A DNA stretch of 64,000 nt, taken from NCBI RefSeq assembly GCF_032118995.1, contig NC_092648.1, positions 17,636,450-17,700,449 on the forward strand. Direction: 5' to 3'. The notes under the pieces were generated by a model. The model had not been told where the DNA came from and did not search any database. It saw only the letters and a program-made list of their open reading frames with translations. The DNA is from Asterias amurensis (Eukaryota > Echinodermata > Asteroidea > Forcipulatida > Asteriidae). The position numbers and the translations under genes are program-made. Within the stretch, counting starts at the first letter, position 1, and every line of letters begins with the position of its first letter. Positions 11,644 through 20,955 of the stretch are shown piece after piece.

Positions 11644-12222
11644 TAAAGGCCGCATCTTATAGCTTGTTCTGTGACTTTATAATCTCAATCTTGGAAAGTT
11701 TTTGAAGTCAAAAATGGCTAAGTCCACAAAGGGACACAGAGAGTCAAAAATTAACTAAGTTCAAAAAAAGACTAAGTACAAACATTGACTAAGAGTTTCT
11801 GCTCAAAAAATTACTAAGTACAAACAATGGCTAGTGTTTTTGGTCAAAAAATGACTAAGTCAATAATTACTAAGTGTTTTTGTCAAAAAATGACTAAGTC
11901 CAAAAAAAGACTAAGTCCAAACAGTGACTATGAGTTTCTGCTCAAAAAATTACTAAGTACAAACAATGGCTAGTGTTTTTGGTCAAAAAATGACTAAGTC
12001 CACAAAAGGACACAGAAAGTCAACAATTACTATGTGTTTATGTCAAAAAAATGACTAAGTCCAAAAAAAGACTAAGTACAAACATTGACTATGAGTTTCT
12101 GCTCAAAAAATTACTAAGTACAAACAATGGCTAGTTTTTTGGTCAAAAAATGACTAAGTCCACAATGGAACTCCATTTTATTGTTATTTAAAGTCACAAC
12201 AAGCTATAAGACGATACCTTTA
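11644..12222. mobile_element. TIR element with an internal minisatellite
   Basis: The left terminus 'TAAAGGCCGCATCTTATAGC' continuing TTGTTCTGTGACTTT is inverted at 12,188-12,222 (rc 'TAAAGGTATCGTCTTATAGC'). Between the TIRs lies a tandem array (11,700-12,170) of alternating 'AAAAAATGACTAAGTCC' and 'AAATTACTAAGTACAAACA' units. No transposase ORF is present. Confidence 0.65.
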
Positions 12223-12529
12223 ATAAGGGGCTGTGTTCCATTTTGATGTACCTAGCAATATAATCTTGTGGTAATTTGAATTTGACGCCTTGTATAAGTG
12301 TCATATGCAAATTTCTAGTTGATTACATGTTGGTGTACATTAACTATGGGATACAGTCTCTTCTGCACCCCTATAGGGGGTGTACTTGGTTGATCATGAT
12401 TTTAATAATAGGGGGGGTAGGGCCAAACTTTTTACGGAGTTAATTTCGAACCGTACAACGGCACGAGAAATTTTTTTGGCTGACTTAGTCTATATAAAAA
12501 AGGCAATTTTTAAGGGATTTTTTTGATTT

Positions 12530-13085
12530 TTTTAAGCACCACTGAACTGTAGAAGCAGCAGAGTTGCGCAAACGTGTGAGCCAGTTAGTGTGGTCAACTA
12601 CTATCTAGAAAGTGAAGCGACTTAATGATCTAAGTATTAATGGAAGGAAAGCATTTTATTAAGTTAAATCAAGTTAATGTTTCATTGATAGTCTGTTTTA
12701 CCAAAGTCCTACTTTACATGATTGACAAACTAGAAAGATTGGGGTTTTTTTTAAAGTCCGAAGCCAAAAACAAACTAAAGATTTTTTTCAAGGTCCAAAA
12801 CGTAAGTCGAAAGGATTCTGTTGCCGGTTAAAATGTTTGATGAATCTGTATCAAGTGTACCATCGGACGTCTCCCCCTGTTCGGGCAAACACGTCGCTAA
12901 GTTCTTGGAGTCAAGTTTCAAGTTTGAATTTTGGTTGAAGTGTGAAAGGACGTTTCCACTCCGTCACCGATTGAGTCCTGTACCATCAGAATCACGAAGA
13001 CTTCAACCCAGATGATGATGCGCTGATCAGAGAAACAAGATTCCAACATGGTGGCTGAACTTGAACAATTTTGTTAATTTTTGTG
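12530..13085 (+). pseudogene. Exon-like fragment family, copy 3; left arm of inverted duplication
   Basis: Matches 14,935-15,490 in inverted orientation. Shared landmarks in order: 'CACTGAACTGTAGAAGCAGC', 'GTGGTCAACTACTATCT', 'ACATGATTGACAAACTA', and a block reading 'EDFNPDDDALIRETRF' at about 12,995-13,045. Block 1 has lost an open frame (stop in CTATCTAG). Unidentified gene fragment. Confidence 0.45.
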
Positions 13086-14254
13086 ACGAGCACAACAAAA
13101 ACAGAACTAAAATACGCATGTTTTTTTCAATATTAACAGCATACTCAGGAATGTATTGGTTTCACTTGCATTAGAAGTACTACACTTCTGAATAAATTTT
13201 GTTTCATATCAATCATAAATTTTGAATTTGTTAAAACATCGCAACATTTTAACAGTGTGTGTGATTACATGTTCAAATAAAGTCAAATTTCAAAGTCAAA
13301 AGTGAGGTTGTAAAAAAACATCAGATTTGCATCTTCATTGCATCGAGTATCATAACATGAGATATTGTAGATGACATTGGGTTCATGGAGGATAACTAGA
13401 CTGAGAAAAAAAACTCTTAAAAAAACCTAACCTATCTCTAAACAAATTCTAAACTCCCAAGTACAACAAAGTTTCAAATCCTACGGAACTACAAATTGCT
13501 GATGAAGTCCCAATTAAGTATTGAAAATCTAGGATCAACAACTACTCCTACTGATTAACTTCATGTAAATCTGCAAACCAACCACTGCATGCTAATGATT
13601 TAGTATAAATAACAATTTTTTCATAAAAAACTGTCTGACGTTGATGTCGGAAAAGTAAGGTTTTATCAGTGACGATAAAATCACTGATAACTTAGTGTAT
13701 TTTCCATCTAGAAAGACCCCTGTGATTCTGCAAACAGTGTTTGACTAAAGTAACAAAGCGACGTCTTATTTAGAATACCTATTCCTGATGTTTCTTTTTG
13801 GCATAATATTCATAACAAAATTAATCTAACAAGCGAGTTGAGAAATAACTAATAGTGTTTAAGTGATTTATTTAATAATTCTACACTAATAATGGACTAG
13901 TGTGTATGCTCCCTTTTCCTTAAACTACCTAGCCATATGACAAATTACTGTTTATTCTGAGGTTATTTAACTGAATAAGTCTACACTAATACTGCTAATA
14001 CGCTAATAAACACCTAGTTTGATCCATTGTACACTTTGCTGTTGTACATGTTGAGACAATCTCATGTTTACATTAAAAGAATTAAAATAAGTGATGGACA
14101 TCGCACAACATACAATTGTTATACTGACAAAAACTAGTAGCTTGCATTTGTTCCCAACAGTTCTACGGATTTAATATCATAAACTTGCCTACTCTTTTTA
14201 GAACCTCAAAATAATTAATGACCAAGTGTCTTTGTCACTTTAACAGCCTGAATA
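13086..14254. other. Spacer of the inverted duplication, nothing recognised
   Basis: AT-rich; no protein-like ORF, RNA gene or clear repeat. Confidence 0.4.
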
Positions 14255-14345
14255 ACTAAGACGTCAACCCAGATGATGATGTGCTGATCAGAGAAACAAG
14301 ATTCCAACATTGCGGCTGAACTTTACAAATTTTGTGAGTTTTTGT
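14255..14345 (+). pseudogene. Exon-like fragment family, copy 4 (block 2 only)
   Basis: 'CAACCCAGATGATGATGTGC' followed by TGATCAGAGAAACAAGATTCC is nearly identical to 13,003-13,045, with matching flanks ('GGCTGAACTT', 'ATTTTGT'). It reads 'DVNPDDDVLIRETRF'. A recent local direct duplication. Confidence 0.55.
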
Positions 14346-14934
14346 AAAAAAAAAAACGCCCGAGTGTCGTCACCATGTTCAAGCTGGAAAAGGGTTAACT
14401 AGTTGTAAAAATGGTTCACAATTATCAATAATTAAGACCCTAAAGGATTGAAAACACCTACTGCAGCTAAATTACTACGTTCATGAAAAATGTCTATTGG
14501 TTAACATCATTTGTAAATCATTTCCTCAACTGATTGTAGTTAACATACCCACTGTAGAATCTGTCATAGAGCTGACCACTCAAAACCTACAATGAACCAC
14601 CTAGTTAATTATTCACTGAAATAGACCAATAGTTAACGTCATAGACTGAATAACCAACGTCAACCAGTTCAAGGGGTTTTAACTAACTCGGAAATCTTAA
14701 CACTATTCTAACTTACCAAGGAGTGTAAGTAAAACCTACTCTGGCTGAGAACTATACCTGTCACAATAACATAATGCACAACAGCATCTTTCTAAGCAAT
14801 GATGTTTCTTCTACAACAAAGCAACCTGTTTTACTTCCTACACAATCCCAATGTCATCTTTGATATCTCATTTTGATACAGTCAAAACTTCTTAACACAA
14901 GTGAAACCAATGTAAAAGCCTGAGTACCTGATTG
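14346..14934. other. Non-coding, nothing recognised
   Basis: No gene signal. Confidence 0.35.
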
Positions 14935-15490
14935 AAATGTGAATAGCCATGTTCAGAATCTCGTTTCTCCGACCCTCGCACCAACATCTGGGTAGAAGTC
15001 TCCGTCATCCGTCAGGTCCAGAGTCTCCCTCAGATCAGAAGAGGATGTCCGGTTGCAGAAAAGGTTGATCAAAAAGTAGACCCGTTTACACAGGAACAGT
15101 ATAGAGAGACGGGTACCAACTTAGGATAACAAAATGATCAGGTAAAAAATGTGAAAAAAAGTGCTATGGTCCTCAGTCCTTGACACTTTCGATACAGGCC
15201 CCCAAAGACTTCAATAGGCAACCAAATCCTTTCTTTCTTAGTTTTTTTTTTTTTCAGAGATCGAGAAAGTTGAAATAGTTTGTCAATCATGTAAGGTAGG
15301 ACACCAGTAAGACAGACTACCAGCGCCACATTAACAAGATTTCACTTAATAAAATGCTTACCCAACCATTAACTCTTGGATCATTAGGTCGCCACACATT
15401 CCAGATAGTAGTTGACCACACCAACCGGCACACACGTTTGCACAACTCTGCTGCTTCTACAGTTCAGTGGTGCTTTCTACAGCATTTAAT
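14935..15490 (-). pseudogene. Exon-like fragment family, copy 5; right arm of inverted duplication
   Basis: Minus-strand order: block 1 (15,476-15,370) with the open frame 'AELCKRVCRLVWSTTIWNVW' ending in a donor-like TGG|GTAAGC; a block containing 'VVCLTGVLPYMIDKLFQLSR'; 'WLPIEVFGGLYRKCQGL'; then block 2 'LDLTDDGDFYPDVGARVGET' and RF, stop. It is the most open copy, but I cannot assign a protein family. Confidence 0.45.
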
Positions 15491-16211
15491 GAATGGTAAC
15501 CAAATTATTTAAGACATAATTTTTCAAATTATAAAAACAGCCAAGTACAACATTTACCATCCTTGAGTTGAAATAAAAGTTATCTCTGAAATAAGATTTT
15601 TTTTTTCATCAGCTGATGCAAAAAAAAATTAGAACTGTTAATTATTACTGTCACAGCAATGCAAAGAAGAAAAAACAACATTTTTCAAATGTGACTGTTT
15701 CGTAAAAGATATAGTACTTTTAATCAATTTCATTTTGAGTTTGGACAGGTGTGCATCACACTTATCCAAACATTTCGTGCCTAAAATGAGTAAATTTGGT
15801 TAAATTGATGGCGTACTTGTAAGTCATGAAGATTGGTCCAAAGAGGAACACAATTTTAGGATGTGTTTTGGTTGCATTAATTGTCGTGAGTGAGTGCAAG
15901 TTGTACTTGGCTTCACAATCATCAAAGTATCAATATATAGAACCAGAAGCACTCCCACAATTTGAGTCACAAGCAAATTTTACAGAATGTTTTGTTTTCC
16001 TAAACCGATTCAAGATATTCCATCTCTGGGAAAATCTAGAAAAGAAGAGTTTTTAAAGCAAGCAAAGTTTGAAGAGTATGAGGGGAAAAAACGTTTGCCA
16101 AGAGAGTTTTGAAAAAAGATTAAAATTCCGTATTTTGGAAAGTAAAGTCAAAAGTTCTATGTAAAAAATGTATGCAGTTTGTGAACTCGTTTCGTGGGAA
16201 TGTTTTGATAA
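15491..16211. other. Non-coding, nothing recognised
   Basis: A 76-codon plus-strand ORF at 15,826-16,056 starts with a hydrophobic signal-like stretch ('LGCVLVALIVVSECKLYLA') but has no splice or homology support. Confidence 0.35.
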
Positions 16212-16618
16212 AAAGTATCAAAGACACTGGACACCATTGGTACTTGTCAAAGACTAGTCTTCACAGTTGATGTATCTCAACATATGCATAAAATAACAAA
16301 CCTGTGAAAATTTGAGCTCAATCGATTGTCGAAATTGTGAGATATTAATAAAAGAAAAAAATGCTCTTGCCGCACAATGGTCACACGAAGTTGTGTGCTT
16401 TCAGATGCTTGATTTCGAGACCTCAAATTCTAAATCTGAGGTCTCGAAATCAAGTTTGTGGAAAATTACTTCTTTCTCAAAAACTAAGTCACTTCAGAGA
16501 CAGCAGTTTCTCAAAATGTTTTATACTATCAACCTCTCCCGATAACTCATTATTACCAAGAAAGGTTTATGATAATAATTAATTTTGGGTAATTACCAAT
16601 AGTGTCCACTGCCTTTAA
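16212..16618. mobile_element. TTAA-flanked MITE with internal hairpin
   Basis: TIR-like ends 'CACTGGACACCATTGGTA' and 'TACCAATAGTGTCCACTGCC', right flank TTAA. The centre contains an inverted pair, 'GATTTCGAGACCTCAAAT' and 'ATCTGAGGTCTCGAAATC'. Same family as 22,902-23,280 and 51,556-51,945. No ORF of its own. Confidence 0.8.
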
Positions 16619-16770
16619 AATACACAAATATTATGCCTCGTTCGTTCTTTAAATCGATCAACCCACCCCAGGGGTAAGGGGAGGATCAATCAATAACAAT
16701 TCATGAAGGTAAACAATTAAATTTTAGATACTCATTTTTTGAAACTAGCTATACAGCATGAGTTATTATA

Positions 16771-16932
16771 CAAATAATGAATGTTTATGAATGCAATGGT
16801 GCAAGTATGTTCAGGAGTTGAAAGATGGAATGTTCTATTCAACGAAGCGAAGTCAGGTTGAATAGAACATTTTATCTTTCAACAAATGAACTTATTTGCA
16901 CCCTTGCACAAATGAAAAACATTCATTATTTG
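16771..16932. mobile_element. Palindromic MITE with long TIRs
   Basis: 'CAAATAATGAATGTTT' at the left is inverted at the right end ('CATTCATTATTTG'). Inner parts such as 'GGAATGTTCTATTCAAC' and 'GTTGAATAGAACATTTTA' also pair, so nearly the whole 160 bp can fold back. Confidence 0.75.
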
Positions 16933-17552
16933 TTTTATATATTGTCCAAGTAGATCTTTGTCATTTTGATTGGAAGATACAAGTTTCATAAACAAAGTGT
17001 AGGCCTACAATTTCTAATTGTGAAATTACACCCATTTCTTTTGGGTCGGCCTGTTTGACAATATGCGTTCTGTACAGCTGTTTTGGGACACGCAGAAGCC
17101 AAATGCTAGTAATGTGCCTTGCAGTAACACTGCTGCCTTACCAAAGACACGCGCACGCAGTGATGTTATTTGCTCCTCGGCGTGCAATAGTAATTTTCGG
17201 ATGGAACAAAAAATGCACGCTGAGTGACGTTAGCATGCAATAGTACTTTTATTTGCCAACACATGACAGACACTCCTCCAATCAAATGGCAAGGATCTGC
17301 TTGGGTGTTATTTAACATAAACTAATGTAAGCAAACACTGACAGTTTAAAAACACCTTTACCACAGTTCGGCCATTTTGTCTGGTTCCTGTGTACCGATA
17401 AAGACCCGCTCGAAACTCTCAAAGTTTGAAAAAAGGAACCAGACTAAATTTGGATGTCAAGCCTCGTTTTGTTTCTTGAGACAATCCTGATGGCACTGTG
17501 AGTGATAAAGGATCCTTATCTTATTTAAGTACCCATACTGGGATGGATGCTC
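16933..17552. other. Non-coding, small inverted repeat
   Basis: 'GTCTGGTTCC' (about 17,379) and 'GGAACCAGAC' (about 17,436) form a hairpin-capable pair. No gene recognised. Confidence 0.4.
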
Positions 17553-17695
17553 GGCCTCCTCATCAGTAAGATATCTCTCTGGCATCAGGTGGTCGTCATC
17601 GTTGTTGCGTCGGTGGTGATTTCATCTCCTTGTTCCAGTGAGCTCTTGCCTCGAGTTCCTCTCAGTGTAGACCGATCCGAAGTTGTTGATACTCT

Positions 17696-17720
17696 TCAGG
17701 AGTACTCAATCTCTTGATGC
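17696..17720 (-). CDS. POLR1H terminal exon copy 1 (array)
   Basis: After an intact acceptor (minus strand TTTATTTACAG) the exon completes a split Lys codon and encodes HQEIEYS followed by TGA. That corresponds to the C-terminal tail after the last zinc-ribbon cysteine in RPA12 proteins (human ends FQEKEDS). Probably used rarely or never, since it lies furthest from the exons it would join. Confidence 0.5.
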
Positions 17721-18503
17721 CTGTAAATAAAATAATAAAATAAAAATTTACTTTTACATTAAAAATTAACCTTTGACCCTAACCATCCTGGGGTCGATTT
17801 CACAAAGAGTTAGAAAGATGAAATAAAACAGTGAAAGTTTCAGCAAAATAGGTCTACTGGTTCTACTTGCTGAGAAAACAGAAAGAAGCAATCCCTGTCA
17901 CAGTAGCGATGAATCCATCCGAGGTAAAGATTTCGATACATCAACAAATTGTTGGTTTTTCCTATCATTTTAAAAAAAATTGGCCAGGGGTTTCCTTACG
18001 GGTGGCGAACCCTTTGTCACTGATTTTTGCTCCTCTGTTTTCACAGGTAAAACATAAAACTTCTGAAATAAAACAAACCTATTTGTACATCAAAATATTT
18101 TGGGGGCATACGTTATCTTTCAAAATTTACCAAATGTCAACTTTTGATTTGAAGTGGCGCAATTTTCAATCAAACACAGTTAAAAAAATTATCCAGGGGT
18201 TTCCTTACGGGTGGCGAACCCTTTGTCACTGAATTTTTGCTGTTCTCTTTTCAGAGTTTAAAATATAAAACCAAATATTTGGGTACTAATTCAAAACTTA
18301 CCAAATGATAAATCACTTAATATGAAGTGGCGCATTCAATTAATAAACACAGTCAAAACATCGGCCTCCTCATCAGTAAGACATCTCTCTGGCATCAGGT
18401 AGTCGTCTTTGTTGTCGCCATCGTCGATTTCATCTCCTTGTTCCAGTGAGCTTTTGCCTTGAGTTCCTCTCAGTGTAGACCGATCCAAAGATGTTGATTC
18501 TCT

Positions 18504-18528
18504 TCAGGAGTACTCAATCTCTTGATGC
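18504..18528 (-). CDS. POLR1H terminal exon copy 2 (array)
   Basis: Same coding content (HQEIEYS, stop). The acceptor reads TTTATTTATAG, keeping AG. Confidence 0.5.
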
Positions 18529-19311
18529 CTATAAATAAATAATAAATAAAAAATTACTTTTACATAAAAAATGAACTTTTCACCCTAACCATCCTGGGGT
18601 CGATTTCACAAAGAGTTAGAAAGATGAAATAAAACAGTGAAAGTTTCAGCAAAATAGGTCTACTGGTTCTACTTGCTGAGAAAACAGAAAGAAGCAATCC
18701 CTGTCACAGTAGCGATGAATCCATCCGAGGTAAAGATTTCGATACATCAACAAATTATGTTGGTTTTTCCTATCATTTAAAAAAAAATTGGCCAGGGGTT
18801 TCCTTACGGGTGGCGAACCCTTTGTCACTGATTTTTGCTCCTCTGTTTTCATAGGTAAAACATAAAACCTCTGAAATAAAACAAACCTATTTGTACATCA
18901 AAATATGTTGGGGGCATATGTTATTTTTCAAAATTTACCAAATGTCAACTTTTGATTTGAAGTGGCGCAATTTTCAATCAAACACAGTTAAAAAAATTAT
19001 CCAGGGGTTTCCTTACGGGTGGCGAACCCTTTGTCACTGAATTTTTGCTGTTCTCTTTTCAGAGTTTAAAATATAAAACCAAATATTTGGGTACTAATTC
19101 AAAACTTACCAAATGATAAATCACTTAATATGAAGTGGCGCATTCAATTAATAAACACAGTCAAAACATCGGCCTCCTCATCAGTAAGACATCTCTCTGG
19201 CATCAGGTAGTCGTCTTTGTTGTCGCCATCGTCGATTTCATCTCCTTGTTCCAGTGAGCTTTTGCCTTGAGTTCCTCTCAGTGTAGACCGATCCAAAGAT
19301 GTTGATTCTCT

Positions 19312-19336
19312 TCAGGAGTACTCAATCTCTTGATGC
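19312..19336 (-). CDS. POLR1H terminal exon copy 3 (array)
   Basis: Identical coding content to copy 2, with the acceptor retained. Confidence 0.5.
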
Positions 19337-20121
19337 CTATAAATAAATAATAAATAAAAAATTACTTTTACATAAAAAATGAACTTTTCACCCTAACCAT
19401 CCTGGGGTCGATTTCACAAAGAGTTAGAAAGATGAAATAAAACAGTGAAAGTTTCAGCAAAATAGGTCTACTGGTTCTACTTGCTGAGAAAACAGAAAGA
19501 AGCAATCCCTGTCACAGTAGCGATGAATCCATCCGAGGTAAAGATTTCGATACATCAACAAATTATGTTGGTTTTTCCTATCATTTAAAAAAAAAAAATG
19601 GCCAGGGGTTTCCTTACGGGTGGCGAACCCTTTGTCACTGATTTTTGCTCCTCTGTTTTCATAGGTAAAACATAAAACCTCTGAAATAAAACAAACCTAT
19701 TTGTACATCAAAATATGTTGGGGGCATATGTTATTTTTCAAAATTTACCAAATGTCAACTTTTAATTTGAAGTGGCGCAATTTTCAATCAAACACAGTTA
19801 AAAAAATTATCCAGGGGTTTCCTTACGGGTGGCGAACCCTTTGTCACTGAATTTTTGCTGTTCTCTTTTCAGAGTTTAAAATATAAAACCAAATATTTGG
19901 GTACTAATTCAAAACTTACCAAATGATAAATCACTTAATATGAAGTGGCGCATTCAATTAATAAACACAGTCAAAACATCGGCCTCCTCATCAGTAAGAC
20001 ATCTCTCTGGCATCAGGTAGTCGTCTTTGTTGTCGCCATCGTCGATTTCATCTCCTTGTTCCAGTGAGCTTTTGCCTTGAGTTCCTCTCAGTGTAGACCG
20101 ATCCAAAGATGTTGATTCTCT

Positions 20122-20146
20122 TCAGGAGTACTCAATCTCTTGATGC
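20122..20146 (-). CDS. POLR1H terminal exon copy 4 (array)
   Basis: Identical coding content to copies 2 and 3, with the acceptor retained. Confidence 0.5.
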
Positions 20147-20930
20147 CTATAAATAAATAATAAATAAAAAATTACTTTTACATAAAAAATGAACTTTTCA
20201 CCCTAACCATCCTGGGGTCGATTTCACAAAGAGTTAGAAAGATGAAATAAAACAGTGAAAGTTTCAGCAAAATAGGTCTACTGGTTCTACTTGCTGAGAA
20301 AACAGAAAGAAGCAATCCCTGTCACAGTAGCGATGAATCCATCCGAGGTAAAGATTTCGATACATCAACAAATTATGTTGGTTTTTCCTATCATTTTAAA
20401 AAAAAAATGGCCAGGGGTTTCCTTACGGGTGGCGAACCCTTTGTCACTGATTTTTGCTCCTCTGTTTTCATAGGTAAAACATAAAACCTCTGAAATAAAA
20501 CAAACCTATTTGTACATCAAAATATGTTGGGGGCATATGTTATTTTTCAAAATTTACCAAATGTCAACTTTTAATTTGAAGTGGCGCAATTTTCAATCAA
20601 ACACAGTTAAAAAAATTATCCAGGGGTTTCCTTACGGGTGGCGAACCCTTTGTCACTAAATTTTTGCTGTTCTCTTTTCAGAGTTTAAAATATAAAACCA
20701 AATATTTGGGTACTAATTCAAAACTTACCAAATGATAAATCACCTAATATGAAGTGGCGCATTCAATTAATAAACACAGTTAAAACATCGGCCTCCTCAT
20801 CAGTAAGACATCTCTCTGGCATCAGGTAGTCGTCTTTGTTGTCGAAATCGTCGATTTCATCTCCTTGTTCCAGTGAGCTTTTGCCTTGAATTCCTCTCAG
20901 TGTAGACCGATCCAAAGATGTTGATTCTCT

Positions 20931-20955
20931 TCAGGAGTACTCAATCTCTTGATGC
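20931..20955 (-). CDS. POLR1H terminal exon copy 5
   Basis: HQEIEYS then stop; acceptor TTATTTACAG. This is the nearest terminal exon downstream of zinc-ribbon exon copy A (21,718-21,827), so it is the natural partner of that exon. Confidence 0.65.

Noticed and set aside
17867..18232. 121-codon plus-strand ORF in the POLR1H array
   Set aside because: It spans the ~200-bp monomers; later units have the frame broken, and the coding exons of the locus are on the minus strand.
18646..18852. Minus-strand ORF ending [20 protein letters not shown], repeated in each unit
   Set aside because: It looks protein-like and recurs, but it is not bounded by splice sites that fit POLR1H and has no counterpart in RPA12 proteins.
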